From contig NC_059542.1 in assembly GCF_905220415.1 (NCBI RefSeq), positions 4,340,001 through 4,404,000 of the forward strand: a stretch of 64,000 nucleotides of DNA. The letters run 5' to 3'. Source of the DNA: Colias croceus. Taxonomy: Eukaryota; Arthropoda; Insecta; Lepidoptera; Pieridae. The stretch's first letter is position 1, and each line of letters begins with the position of its first letter. Of this stretch, positions 1-13,558 are shown piece by piece. Under the pieces are notes generated by a model, which saw nothing but the letters and a program-made list of their open reading frames with translations, made no database searches and was not told where the DNA came from. The position numbers and the translations under genes were made by a program.

Positions 1-899
1 ATTTTGTAAGATTTAGATAATATAATGCATGCAAAACTTAAAACTATACCTACCTACTTGAACCTTAGTCAAACCAAATTAATTCCAATCATGAAATATA
101 TAATTCACATAAACACATTCTAATTATAATAATAATTATCATTATAAAACATTCTATATTTACCTACTATTAAATCAAGGATTGAAACTAGTGTGCGTAC
201 AGTTATGCATATAACTCTATATAAATTATAAGTTGTTTTAATTCACTTAGTGGTTGTCTACACTGAGTAATAAAACGTGATATACCTTCCAGCAGGGACT
301 ATAAAGACTGAATGTTACATATTACTGTAATGGAAGGACAAAAAAGCTGTATAACATAAATTTTGCAACATAATTGATTATCATAGGTACTCGCTTGACC
401 TTGTTCGTATAATGACGACGAAAATATGTAAACGATATGTCCAAAGGCCATAAAGTCCTCTTTGATCAAGTTAATATTTTAATAAATTTAATATATTCTA
501 GTTTTAATAGAGTGTGTAAAGTTCCGCTCTCACGCGAATTAACACGTGCACATAGAATTTTATTTGAATGTGGAATTGGGTTCCGCACGAAAACACAAAA
601 AACGCCTGATACGATTCCTGTGTCTATTTTGTATGTCTGTTGCAGCAAATTTTCTCCAAAACTAAGTCAATTAAATAAGCATATGAACTTTCCAATTGTG
701 GATGGGATTAAAGTTATACGGACGGAAATAATAAGACCAGCTTTCCAAATTGAATTGTATTTTAAATGAAATGGCATTGGGGCAATATATAGTAAAAGCT
801 ATACGACGAACGAAAACGAATATAGGTCACTTCTCTCTACCAAAAAGAATAAATAAGTCTCTCTAACAAGAAAATTTATAAGATTTCAAGGGTTACAAA
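1..899. other. AT-rich intergenic DNA, no gene recognised
   Basis: The longest open frame (437-769 plus, 110 codons) resembles no family I know and has no flanking gene signals; I treat it as chance. The stretch ends in the 8-bp target duplication of the hAT-type element (892-899). Confidence 0.6.
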
Positions 900-2116
900 T
901 AGTGTTGCCCAAATGCAAGAACAAGACGAGACTTAGCCAGTCTTGGTCTTGGTCTTGCGCCAATACACCTGGTCTTGGTCTTGGTCTTGGTCTTGCGCTC
1001 CCAGTCTTGGTCTTGGTCTTGGTCTTGCAGCAAGAGTCTTGCAAGTCTTGCAATTACCTATTAGTCTCTTACTATTTATTACAGTTTACTTTAAATCTTA
1101 GAAAAACGAATTAGAATTGGAACATTGTGAGATTGAATTAACATAGCCATAGTGATCAAGCAGATTAATAAATAATTGAAGATTTGTTATGAAATTCGAA
1201 AAATCAACTGACCTATATTATGTCGTTTTCCATGGAAGTAGGTAACTGTTTCTTAATAAACATTTATGATTTATAAGCTTACATTTGCTAAAACATGTAA
1301 AAAAACAAATTAATTACAATTATAATATAATATACCTCTACTTACTAGAATGAATTTACATGAACATCTACTTACCTACCTATCCTTACCATTTTATTCT
1401 AATCATAATACTACTTGCGTGATCAGTATAATGACAGTTGTATTCATTTTCATTCTAAGCACTCTGAAACTTATTTATTCTATGGAACACCTGTAGGTAC
1501 TCTTAAAAAAATTCGAAGTTATTTTGCATGAGTAACTATACCTACTATGGCGGCGATCAAATAGTGTCAAATGTTATGATTTCGGCGTGGCGGCCACGAT
1601 TGTTTTAGATTTCAAAAGAAGCCGCCAAGTTTTTCGGAAGTACATGTATCATAACCATGTACTTCCGAAAAGCGGCAAATTTCTTTGAGAAGTAAGTACA
1701 AAACCTTTGATGCCGCATTATCAAAGTGCCGATGGTTAAAACATAACTATGCATGCACTCAGTTTGATTTTAATAGATATTTTTTTTTATTCGCTATGTT
1801 TATGGTAGTAATGCGCATAGGTCCAGTTTTTCATATTCTTTGATACAGTTTTTTGCGTCTCATAGAATTCCTAAGCGTACCTACCTAGTTATACACCGAA
1901 CTGTTACACCTAACTACTCAGTGAAATAACGCTAAGTCCTAGCTGCAAGACGCAAGAGTCTTGCAGGCTAAGTCTTGTTCTTGCTCAAGTCTTGCACGGT
2001 CAGTCTTGGTCTTGGTCTTGATAAAAATACGCGGTCTTGTTCTTGGTCTTGGTCTTGCAAAAACGCAAGACGCAAGACCAAGACTGCAAGACCAAGACTG
2101 AATTTGGGCAACACTA
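900..2116. mobile_element. Non-autonomous hAT-type element with GTCTTG-repeat arms
   Basis: A 1217-bp element bounded by inverted ends TAGTGTTGCCCAAAT and ATTTGGGCAACACTA, flanked by a perfect 8-bp direct repeat GTTACAAA (892-899 and 2117-2124). Eight-bp duplications and a TAGTGTTGCC-type terminus are hallmarks of hAT transposons. Both ends are filled with degenerate GTCTTG/CAAGAC hexamers (about 912-1050 and 1945-2105), some in each orientation, so each arm can fold on itself. The interior is AT-rich and holds no transposase. The hexamers may be transposase-binding subterminal repeats. Confidence 0.85.
1621..1676. repeat. Hairpin with 16-bp perfect arms inside the hAT-type element
   Basis: Arms TTTTCGGAAGTACATG (1631-1646) and its exact complement (1656-1671) surround a 9-nt loop. 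An outer GCCGC/GCGGC pair extends the stem. No known microRNA is recognised. Confidence 0.6.
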
Positions 2117-2315
2117 GTTACAAAAAATTTGTATGGGTACATTTATCTTCACGCTAGGTAATACGTACCTACTCAGTTTTATCACTACTGCAGACTACTA
2201 TTATCAGGGACCAACAAAATTTTACATACTTACTTTACATTTAAAACAATTTTCCTTAATAGAATACGTATCTGTCTGTATCGAGAATCGACTACGACGT
2301 CTTATTTATTCTTAA

Positions 2316-2550
2316 CTAGCTTCCGCCCGCGACTCCGTCCGATTTATTTTTTTCTACGTATTTTTCCGGGATAAAAAGTATCCTATTTTATGCCCAGGAT
2401 AATAAGGTATAATTATACCAAGTTTCATCGAAATCGAACCGTTAGTTTTCACGTGATGCCCTCACATACAGACAGACAGACGGACAGACAAACAGACAAA
2501 AAAATTTTTAATCACATATTTGGGTTTAGTATCGATCCAGTAACACCCCC
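2316..2550 (-). mobile_element. Helitron-like lepidopteran dispersed repeat, CTAG end
   Basis: Begins with CTAG preceded by A and the typical TTCCGCCCGCGACTCCGTCC end (in reverse orientation). It continues with GGGATAAAAAGTATCCTA and an (ACAG)n tract at about 2468-2500, all standard pieces of lepidopteran interspersed repeats. The far boundary is not clear. Confidence 0.55.
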
Positions 2551-4929
2551 TGCTATTTATTTATTCTTTCAATATTTTCAATACAGAATTGACCCTACAG
2601 ATTTATTATATGTATAGATATACTTACCTATATGATATTTTCAAAATGAAATCTCTTATATATGTGTGAGTTATCATAAGAAGTCAATAATAGTAAATGA
2701 CTATTCAAATAATAATTAATTATTAACTTTGATCAGCATATGCAGAAGGTAAACGAGCTACACATTTCCTGATTAAAACATTTTTAGTTTGAATAAAAAC
2801 AATTTCATTTGCAAACGAAAATCTTTATATATCTTCATTTATTTTCTGTATGGATTTATATTATACTTTTTAATATATTTTTTTTAAAATATTGTTACAA
2901 GAAATGGGCTTATTTATTTTACTTTATTTATTATTTTTATATTTTTTATTATTATACCTATTATATATTAATTATCTAATATTCGGACGATACAAATAGG
3001 TACTTCGTTCAAAGCATGAATATGTTAATTTTTTTTAAACTATCAGAAGTGATTCTAGACCATTTGTAGACTACTCAGACAAAATACAAAAATACTCTAC
3101 AAAATACTCTACAAATGGTATAAAACCATTTGTAGAGTATTCGGCTTTTGTTGCTACCTTTCAAAACGTTTTTCGTATAAGAATGTTTTTTTATATTTTC
3201 TACGAATAGCGACGAGGAACATCGATAGAAAAATTATTTGGAATATGTAATGTATACATATTATGATTTATTAATTAAATTGATCTACATACGTATAATA
3301 TAATAAGTAAAAAACATTTTTGTTCATTATTCAATTTATACAACGCTAAAGATATTGCACTTGTGTGTGATGCACGTGGAAAAATTAAATATATTTTACA
3401 TATAAAAAATACGTAAATCTGAGTCGTATAATTTTAAAACATGGAGTTTATTGCTTACATGTCACGAATATTCTTTACGGTTTATAATAATGTGTCATAA
3501 TTATTATAGATAAACAAAGATCATGGTATATAGAAGCGGGTCTATAATTATTATCTACTAACATGCGTGTAAAACTCTGACGTAGGAATAATAACATTAT
3601 TCCTTTATAAAACAGGTTTCTTTAATTAATACTTGTATAGGGCTAGATCTAGAAAATTATTAAAATTGCAACGATTCATAGAAATAGATTAATCGTGGAT
3701 ACCACTTTACCATATGTTGTATAAACTATAGCACCTGGTTTATAATGCAAGGATTAATATAGATAGATACATAATGATTAGAGGGGAATCTTATTCAACA
3801 ATCTAATACCTACTTCGAAGATACAATTTTCAACAAGAAAAATAACTGTTATTTTAGTTTATTAAAGAAAATCATGGTATTAACTAGATAGATATATAAC
3901 AAGCAGTTAAAAAGGGAAAATCCGAAAACTGTGACTGTATGACTTCAAACCTATTTAATAAATAGCACATCTAAGTAATATGTAGTAATTAATAATATCA
4001 AATATTTTTTATTTTTTACTTTTCCGTTTTTGAAGTCGGTTGTTTTTAACGTAGTTATTTTTATTTACCTAAATAACTTTGTGCGACTCAAAAAACGCTA
4101 AACAGTAATTGCAAGCAGCAAGAACTTTACTGACAGCAAACTGACAGTTTAATGAGTCGCATTGCTAGCAGACATTTGTCTCAATACAATGTTAGCTACA
4201 ACGATACCTTCATTTTATACAATTATCCAGCATAAACAACAAAATATAGTGCAAATTTTACTAAAAAAATCAAGACTTTTTTAAGGGACCCAAAACGAAT
4301 CAATTGAATTAACATTTATTGAAACATTAAACTTTGAACTAGGTTTGCATTTACCTTCAATTCTCCACGGAATGCGCAATTTGCCACAATCACATTTTCT
4401 TAAAAACATTTTTTATATTCATAGGCATGTATGCTAATTGTGATTATTGTTTGGATAAGAAGCAATACTTTAGTATCACATAAATGACATCAAAGTAAAT
4501 TTAAACAGTTGTTTATGAGTATTAACTTACAAAGACGTGGTCATCGATCATAATTATTCACTAAATGGACAATATCTTCGATTTTTTATTTGCCTGTGAT
4601 TATTATGGGGGTTATATTTTTTGAATTTTATTTGGTACCAATGCACATGACGCAATGACGGCGATTGAAGTAACATTTTAAAACATAACCTTCAGTACCT
4701 AGTGTTATCTTTTTACTATAGGGTAGGTACATAAATTATTAAAATTAAATCTACGGATCTAAAATTAAAAAGGGAAACGAAATAAGATTATATTTCTTAT
4801 ATTTGAAATGCTAGTAGATACATTCCGAATAGGTACATGAAGATTTTTCTCTCTTGGATGCATTAACTTATCTATTATGGGTTGAACTAAAAAATAAAAA
4901 AAAGTTGTGTGGTTTTATGAAACCACGGT
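2551..4929. other. AT-rich intergenic DNA
   Basis: No coding signal. It contains a 17-bp-arm hairpin at 3103-3141 (loop 3120-3124) and a solitary TTTGAAGTCGGTTG end (about 4030-4046) like that of the MITE at 44661-44895. Confidence 0.6.
3103..3141. repeat. Perfect 17-bp-arm hairpin
   Basis: AATACTCTACAAATGGT, a 5-nt loop, then its exact reverse complement. A further imperfect copy of the arm lies just upstream at 3060-3110. Probably the core of an old foldback MITE. Confidence 0.6.
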
Positions 4930-5072
4930 AAAAGTGAAACTTTTTTTCACACTATAGACATTTAACTAAAAATTATCGTATTTGTACGATAATTATCGTA
5001 CGTATCGTGCGTCACGCGACATGCGCTACACAGACCAAAAAGTTTGAGACGATGTAATAAAAGTTTCACTTT
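4930..5072. mobile_element. Short MITE-like foldback with AAGTGAAACTT ends
   Basis: Inverted ends AAAGTGAAACTTTT / AAAAGTTTCACTTT surround a core with an ATCGTA...TACGAT palindrome (about 4976-5003). Other elements with this end occur at 5796-5982, 50060-50228 and 54584-54740. Confidence 0.5.
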
Positions 5073-5795
5073 AATAAACTATAATCATTTTCAACCAGAT
5101 AAACGATAACTTTCTGAAAGAGTATTAAAAATGAACCTTTTTGTTTTTACCTCATGCTATATTATTTAATATTTTACGGAAAACTGACTATTCATATTTT
5201 GTCATACCTACTTAGGGTTTTCTAATTTATAATCACAGGCTCTATATTATTAAGAAATGATTCTAAGCTTCATGTATATTATTATATGTTTATTATGGCC
5301 TTACTCAATAACATCTATGAGGAAATAAAGTAATTACTAATTACGTATCCTGTAATTATAATATATTTTATATAGTAACAACTTATAAATCGTAAATTAT
5401 TTGGAAAGAAATTAATGTTTTTTTTTTGTGACAGAGTAAAAAATATTCATCATTTATTTTATTACTGTAAAAAATTACTTGATATTCTTCAAGATGACAT
5501 GTTGTGCATATTTAATAAAAATTAAAAAAAGTAATTACACAATGTCTCCCAATTGGTTGGCCTTTGAAGTATGTAGAAACCATTGAATCCACAAAACTTA
5601 TTTAATAATATATATAATAATGTTTTATAAATGGATACATAATAATGCTCTTTTATTTCTGTTTATTTTTCAACATGACAACTTGAAAAACTGAAAATTA
5701 GCTCTTATGGAGCAACCTTTCGTCACACCCCTTTATTTCAACTCGCTGCAATTATAAAAAAAATGTATGCTTGTACTAATGTACGTACACAAGTA

Positions 5796-5982
5796 AGAAG
5801 TGAAACTTCTTTATGACCTTATTTTTCAAAAAAATAATTTACTATATGCAACTTTACAGAAATACGTCGAATCACGAGTGGTAGGGATAAGAAAAATATG
5901 GCGCGTAACGGAAAAATGGCACGAGTAACGAAAAAATGTTACACTAAATGTTTTTTCAACCCCGATAAAGAAGTTTCACTTC
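5796..5982. mobile_element. MITE-like element with AGAAGTGAAACTTCT ends
   Basis: Inverted ends AGAAGTGAAACTTCTTTAT and GATAAAGAAGTTTCACTTC. The core resembles the copy at 50060-50228 in reverse orientation, with shared pieces such as ATAGTAAATTATTTTTTGAA and GCGTAACGGA. Confidence 0.6.
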
Positions 5983-6441
5983 AATAACTGCAACCAAATT
6001 ACATTTAAAAATTAGTATATTAATTGCACGCTCAGAAACAATTCATTGTTTTTCACTACTCTACGGGAAATTCCGGATGACAAAAAATGTAATGTATCTA
6101 GAGATATAATACCTAGAGATATCATAAAAAAGTAATGGCTATGTTGAGTAGATGAAATCTCTATTATATATAATTACTTTGAATAAACGATACCGACATT
6201 GCATTAAATTGTTGCAATAATTATATACGGGTTATTTTTTTTATCACAATAGAGGTAGGTCACGGAAATAATAACTTTAATGTTACTTATATAATTCAGA
6301 AAAAAATATTTATAAAACAAAGTTGCGCAATGGTAAGCATTATAATAGTTCAAAGTTATTATTTCAGAATAAAATTAAGATTTTATATATGTTAATATTA
6401 ATGTTGTTGAATACTTTGAAATTTCCTACTATATATGAAAA

Positions 6442-6639
6442 CTAGCTTCCGCCCACGACTTTGTACGTGCATCCCCGTTTTTCCCCGTTCCCGCAAGAAT
6501 TTCGGGAAATCCTTTCTTAGCGGATGCCTACGTCCTAACATCTACCTGCATGCCAAATTTCAGCCCGATACGTCCAGTGGTTTGGGTTGTGCGTTGATAG
6601 ATCACTATATCAGTCACCTTTGAGTTTTATATATATAGA
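6442..6639 (-). mobile_element. 198-bp Helitron-like element (TC...CTAG)
   Basis: In its own orientation it starts TCTATATATA and ends GGAAGCTAG, inserted between A and T as Helitrons do. It has the same length as, and very nearly the same sequence as, the copy at 61852-62049 on the other strand. No Rep/helicase gene; non-autonomous. Confidence 0.75.
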
Positions 6640-6673
6640 TAATATTTAATGTCTGAGCTGTTATAAGCTATAA

Positions 6674-6885
6674 GTGAAGTCCCATGTCCCCTAGTGGGGT
6701 AAGGGGCAGATACATTATACATCTGTTTCACTGATCGATTTTCTTTAGGGACAAGTAGGTGATCAGCCTTCCGTATCCTGCCAGACCGAGACATTTTTTT
6801 TCTTCATCTCCACCGGGAATCGAACCCTGGACCAAGGGTTAAGGGCTCTACGCCCACGCATCAACCACTGTACCAAGGAGGCGGT
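6674..6885 (-). mobile_element. tRNA-derived SINE
   Basis: On the minus strand it opens with a pol III A-box-like TGGTACAGTGG and a perfect B box GGTTCGATTCC, followed by a non-tRNA body ending near GGGACATGGGACTTCAC. A second copy of the same family is at 56145-56361. It is not a functional tRNA gene. Confidence 0.8.
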
Positions 6886-8740
6886 ATAGTGTTATAGCTA
6901 TACTAAATATTAAAAACCCTAAAGGGTTAACAGAAATTATCGAAACCATAATTTCAGTTTGTTAATAGCACATTTTTGTCAATTTCTATATGTATAAGTA
7001 GAATAACGTAGTAAATAAGAAAATTATGCTATCACACAAAAATTAGGAATATTATATTTGCTCTACAAACATAACTATTAACTATAGGTATGGTTAACCG
7101 AATAAAGGTACTACTTAGTACTTACCGAGGGTCAATTATTATTTGGGGGTCGATAAATTTATACTTTATCGCTGTCTACTTATTTTTATATAACAGGGTG
7201 ATGTCTACCAATTTAAATCTATGTTCTCTGATAACTGTGATAACTAAAAAATGAATTACTTTTACACTCACCGTGTTATAGTAAGTCTATATCTTATCAT
7301 CTCAGGAATTCATCATTATTTATTATCTATTATATATCATAATACAAGAATTATAAAACACAATAAGATTCTATTTGGTTATCTTTCGGCCGTGCTCACA
7401 TGTCTGTTGATAGAGCACGTTTTACATCTAAGTAAAATAATTCTTGAAGGCATTTCATAATTGTACTACAAATTAAATAAAGATTAGATATATATTTGTG
7501 TCGGTAAATATTTTTGAAATTTTAATACTTCGGTGATTCAAGTGCTCTATGATTACACAAACATACCTAATAATATAATAATTAGATATGCATAATTTTC
7601 TTCAGGATTTTTGGTTGGATTTATTGATATCTCTATATGGAAATACATGTAGGAAGAAACGAAATGTATGGCTTATTAATTGGAAATCGTAATAAGTTTT
7701 TAAAAGTATGTATTATCATTTAACAGTTTAACGCAATGAAATTATTACACGATAATTGAAAAATATATCTATCTAAATTATTTTGATTTTACATCTATAG
7801 AATTAAATAACCTACCAAGTAAGTAGTAAGTAGTTAGGTACCGACTACAGATAATATAATATTATGGTAGCTATAGGTACCTATTGATATTAATACATGC
7901 GTTCAACTACAAAATCAACATTGTAATAGCAATTCTAATGGTTGACAAAGATAAATTATAAATGTAAACATATAATTTAAATTCAGTTAGGTACAATATT
8001 TAAATAAAATACATATTCTTTTAAAATTTGTTGAAGTTTTTATTTGTATTTTTAATTCGATAGAAACTGAGTTATTATAATATGGTTTAATAGGAAAACC
8101 GCAAAAAAATATTTGCATACAAATCGTTTTTATTTTTTAATACTTAATGTTTTAGTTTTGTTTACGCATAGCTCAGATAAAAAAAGTATACAACGTTAAA
8201 ATATAATTGTGGAAATTATTATATTGTTGCCGATCCTTGATAAGAGTACAAAGTTTGATGAGAGTACATAGTTTGAATTAAGTCTATCCGCTTAAAGTGG
8301 GTCAAAAACGATTCTAAAGGAGTCGGTTACATACATAAATGAGAAGCTAATATAAGCGTGTTAAAAACGAATATTTTTTATATCATTTAATTTTTCCTTC
8401 GCAAAACGTATAAGTCACTTTAATTGCTTTAAAATAATTCTGCACGATTACAAATTTTTTATGTCGCATATTTAAAATAAAAATATATTATCTTTAATAT
8501 AACCTGCAGTTGATATTTTTCATAATTTCTTATTATAAAAATTATTTTATATCAATTAAACATACTCTACCAGCTAACTACACCACAAGTTAAAATTGTT
8601 AGAATCTTACCTTAACTTTAAATCTAATTACGACAAAATATTATCTGCTTGAAGCTTGATTCAAATTATTTATACAAAACAATAAGGTAAAAATAACTAT
8701 CTCCTAACTCCTTTTAACGTCTCTCCTTACATATTACATA
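6886..8740. other. AT-rich intergenic DNA with one old repeat
   Basis: No gene seen. A dispersed repeat at 8228-8372 (AAAGTGGGTCAAAA...GGAGTCGGTTACATACATAAA) is shared with 42757-42905. The 69-codon frame at 7251-7460 is AT-driven and unrecognised. Confidence 0.55.
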
Positions 8741-8878
8741 CGGTGACCTGGAAGAGATCGCTACCTAGCGATAAGGCCACCGTTTGTACACATTATTTTC
8801 CTATTATCTGTACTTTATGTGTCTTTATTTCTTTTGTGTGTGCAATAAATAATTAAATAAATAAATTAAATAAACAAA
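8741..8878 (+). mobile_element. LINE 3' tail ending in (TAAA)n
   Basis: GACCTGGAAGAGATCGCTAC, a CTAGCGATAAGGCC stretch, then a U-rich segment, TGTGCAATAAATAA and a run of TAAA-type repeats: the 3' end of a common lepidopteran non-LTR retrotransposon. No coding part is kept. Confidence 0.7.
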
Positions 8879-11800
8879 AATAACTATTAGAATTAATTAT
8901 TAATTTAATAGGTTATTTGTGTCATTTATAAACAAACAAATACATTACTTTATTGAAGTATCATTATTACTAGCAGATGCTTTCGGAAAATATAAATGTA
9001 TTTTATGTAGGCCTCTATATATCCTCGTTGTCACACAAAGTTGTCACATAAGCGTGAATACGAGGAAGCAAACGTAAGTATTAAGAAGTGACGTACTCAC
9101 CAAATAATAAGAAAATATGTACACAATGCTAAGATTCGTTTGTATCTAATACAGGGTTACAACTTTTCGTACGTAAGTATTTGACGACGCGCGTTAAGAG
9201 AATAAATACGAGAACGTTGTATTTCTTTGACTATTTTATTATACGGTGATTACGACGCGGATGCAAATCGCTTTAGCACGATATTAGACAGTGTTCTATG
9301 TCAACTAAACAAGTTCAAGTTTAAAGATACTTGCCCTAAAAGATATTTGATTCCTTTATTTTTAAATGCTACTGCACTGCGTAGTATGCATAGCTCGATA
9401 CGATTTATTCTGTTTTATATCCTTGCACTTACCTACCGATAAAAAATCTGGATTTATTAATATTTGATTTATTTCACCAATATAAATATAAGATAAAAGT
9501 AAAATTTCAACATCTAACCATATGGGTTCTAACTAGTTTATAATAGGTAGTATTTTTGAATTTTGAGAGAACTGTCAACAGGTAAACAATTTTAATATAT
9601 TATTTTATTCTTTTAAACAACAAATTATACACAGATCGAAGGTACCTAAATCAAGACCATAAAGCAAATAATGTGGCAAACGCAACTCACAAGAGGGACT
9701 CACTAATAAATAATTGTCAACTAATTTGGTAATAAAATTAAATGAAATAATTTGTTTACAAATTATATTATCCATAAACAGCCCGTTAAAGAACGGAAGT
9801 TTGTTGCGGGAAGATCACTAAAATTGATAAATCGCAATAATTTAGGTGTGCACTACATTATACTAGTAAAAAGACACGTATGTGTTAATTTGAGTTGGCA
9901 GTCGAGTGCGCAATTAAATGAGGGAAAAGCTATTGAAAATTGAAATTCGTGCGTTTGTATCTATTCCTTCTACAGTTGTAGGTAAGAGCAGCGTAGACTG
10001 CTACGGCGTAGACTACGAACGGGACTCCTGTCTGAAATGTCTTATATCTTTAAATTAAATTATATAATATTATTAAAAAGCGATTATAAAAAGAATAATG
10101 TCGTTTTTCTCGTTTTGAGTTTTATCAGAAAAAAATAATATTGCATAAATTGTGATTTAAGAGGTGAGCTATCAATATTTTTTATTATACCTTAAAAAGG
10201 ATTAAGTACAAAATTAATTAGTTAATACAGAGATGGAATTTTTGCAATAAAAACATTATGTTGTGAAACATACAAAAAGTTTTATCACATGTTTTGTTAG
10301 TGTACATTATTAGTACTCTGCTAACTGTCAATATAGGAAGTTATAATGTTAAATTATAATACAGTGACCGGTATGGAAAAAGACCAATTGGAAAAACAAC
10401 ACATAACTTAAATGGAATGATCGAAAATAAAATCCGATCAGGTTTTGGAGTGACGTACGATTTAGTTTTTTTTTAAATTTCATTAATAACAATAACGACC
10501 TATATTTATGTCATAAATATATGAAATCATTTTATATTTTGTTTAGTTAATATAAAATAATACGTGAACTTTTATTTTCTCTTTATTAATCGTAAAGAAT
10601 CGTTGCAATTAAAGGAACTTAATCACGAGTCTTGAATCTTGGATACAAATAGGATCACATAGCATAATATAAAGGTAGACATTTATTAAATTTGTTGTGC
10701 CTTATACAATACAGGAAGTTGGACGATCTTCTCGATCTATTGCTATTTTCGGTCAGGAAAACCTTGTCTTTCGATCGAACCAAAAATTCTTTACGTTTAT
10801 CCGAAGGATTTCTATCCCACACACGTTCTTAAAAAAGGATATGCGTAAAATACCGCTATATAAAATAAGTTGTTTATGAAAAGACCGTGTCGCATTTTGT
10901 ATATGTCGGCATCTGAGGTTACCGTTATCCTTATTTATTTCCTAAGAATGGCTTACAAATACAACATACATGTTTATAAAATGCATTATAATATATCTAA
11001 CTTGAAATGTAGCCTTTAATAAATTTAAATATGTTCATATCACAACGTTTAATCATCAATACCTAGGTACTACCTATATTATTAAATGCAGGAATGTGTA
11101 GGTAGTCTTTTTCAATCTATTTATTTAAGTTTAATTAATTCAAAATATCTGCACGGTTATAAAATCATAATGTTGAGCTGCGCTTAATAGTTCAATAATT
11201 TATCCTACCGATGATAAACCAGAAACATACTTTGTAATATTTATCCATACACGTGTTCAAACTACGTCATTTTTCATTAGGTCGTTCCACTCAAATTAAC
11301 ATATTCAAAAAGTGCAATAAGAAAAATAAAAATCTCAGTAAAGTGAAACAGAGTGGCTACGGGCGAAAATTTAGCTTTGATATGACAAAAATGACGTGTG
11401 CCACGTGCGCAGTGAAATAGTTGATTGCGGACTTTGAACATAAACTTGCTAAAACTTATACGTTACGAGACCTCAAGGATATTGGCTCGCGTCTCGTTAA
11501 GTGTTTGGTGTTGTTGAGTAACGAAGAACTTGACTTGAACAGTTGACAAGTTTGTAAACTGTTTTCCGATTTTTTTAATGTTGGAATTCGATTTAGCTAT
11601 AGGTAGAGATTGTAGGACTGTAGGTACCTTCTACGAATGATAGTTATTTCATAATCTGTTTAGTGATTCTATTTAAAATATTTGTGTATTTTAGTTAATT
11701 ATTTAATGTCTATTTTATTAAATCACTATACCGTTATATACCTACACACTTTAAAAAAGTTTTCCAATGTAAGATAATAATAATTATAAGTAACTCGATC

Positions 11801-13304
11801 CTTCGCTGATAATAAATTAACACATATTTTGATGGTATCTATACTAATTGTAATTTATGATAGAGCTTTCAAATAATGCAGGCTTCGTTTACATTTTTTG
11901 CTGAATAGATTTAAAAAAAATCTTACAAACTTTCCCGTTTATAATATTAGTGAGATAAATAGAAATGGAAACTAATTTTAAGCAATTACATGCAAGTGCC
12001 ATAAAATCCCAGCTTATAAATCTTTCAGGGTCATGTTTCGTACATATAGTACAGTACAGTAGTACAGTATATCACTACATAGTATAAAACAAAGTCGCTT
12101 TTTCTGTCTCTATGTCCCCATGCAGTATGCATGCTTAAATCCATAAAACTACGCAACGGATTTTGATGCCTTTTTTAAATACATAGAGTGTTTCAAGAGG
12201 AAGGTTTAGGCATATTATTTATGAAAGCTAGTAATATATAAAATAAGCGCAGTAATGTTATTATTTTATATATTCACCAAGCACAAGGACGTTGACTCCG
12301 TATTGACACCGTCGACGTAGATGGTCTCGCAATTTGCCGATTTGAGAAGGTCGTGTTCAAATTTCAACCTTACCTTGTAATTTCAAGTACAAAATCAAAC
12401 CACACTGAGTCCATCCAAATACGGATGTATTTGTTTGACTATGATTTTTGTTCATTGGAAAAAAATGACCTGAAAAAAGGACTAGAATGGATAGATTATT
12501 TATAACGCCTAATTTTTTATTTTTTTCTGCATTTAAAATTAATTTGTTATTGTATATTTTTTAATTATACAATAAAAACCAATAGATGTTTACCGTTTAC
12601 CGTAAATTCGTGGGATTTTTCTAATGAATAAAAAGTTTAACGACTGTTTAAAACTTTTTAAAGTAGGTAAAACAAAAAAGAACTGTGTTCCCATAGTTAG
12701 TTATTATGATAATATCAAATGTAAGTATTTCATTTGTTATGTTTCTTATATTTAATTAGCAAGACGGTAAATTGATAAGCTGAGTTATTTTATATAACTT
12801 TATTTACCTCTTATAAATTATTTTATTGGTCATAAAAATAGCATAGTTAAAGACACACTGTAGATTGTTTATTAAAACCCTAATATTGAGTAAATATAAA
12901 TATGATATTAACACAAAACTTCAAGTTCGCTCTGTTAGCAAACATTCATCTTTTTGACGTCTATGTAGTTATGAATTGTGTATTTGGTCATCTATTTAGT
13001 ACATAATAATAGCAAAAACTTTAAAGATTTATATTCCTTATTACAAAGCAGTATTAGTAACATAATATGTAGGTAATAACTGGTTATACCACATTGATTG
13101 CTACGGTCATTATTATAAACTTAAATACCTACATGCATTTATTAAAGTTCCCATTTTCATTTTGTTTTTCGTTTTAAGAAGCATTGCATCCATTAGCCTT
13201 AAAAAATAACAATGGCAAATTATGTAAAATTGTTATATGTTACAGCCAAATCATTGCCGGTTAAAACCAAATTTGACTGCGAACATCAGTCAAAACCGTT
13301 TGAC
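8879..13304. other. AT-rich intergenic DNA
   Basis: No gene is supported; open frames of 60-71 codons at 9227, 9752 and 10697 match nothing known. A common lepidopteran repeat fragment at about 12078-12228 (ACAAAGTCGCTTTTTCTGTC...AAACTACGCAACGGATTTTG) is the only recognisable piece. Confidence 0.6.
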
Positions 13305-13558
13305 TAAGGCTAAGCGCGCACCACGATTTTAATTTTTGCGACACGATTTCAAAATCGCGCTGTAGAAAATCGCAGAGAGTACGGTGCGCGCACAGCGATA
13401 ATTTAATAGTGATCCTTACTCACTTTCATCATGGATTTCGTACAAGTTGCTTGTCTTTATTTACTACTTCGGAGGATAAGAAGAAAAAAAAAAAGAAAAT
13501 TCGTCTATATTGGACTCATTCTTTTACAGCAGATAGAATTGTCAAAAGCTTCTTTTAT

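Noticed and set aside
437..769. 110-codon plus-strand open frame as a gene
   Set aside because: No recognisable domain, no splice or promoter context, and composition like the surrounding AT-rich DNA; frames of this size are expected by chance in 64 kb.
6674..6885. tRNA gene (A and B boxes)
   Set aside because: The promoter boxes belong to a tRNA-derived SINE with a long non-tRNA body and a second copy at 56145-56361; no intact cloverleaf was found.
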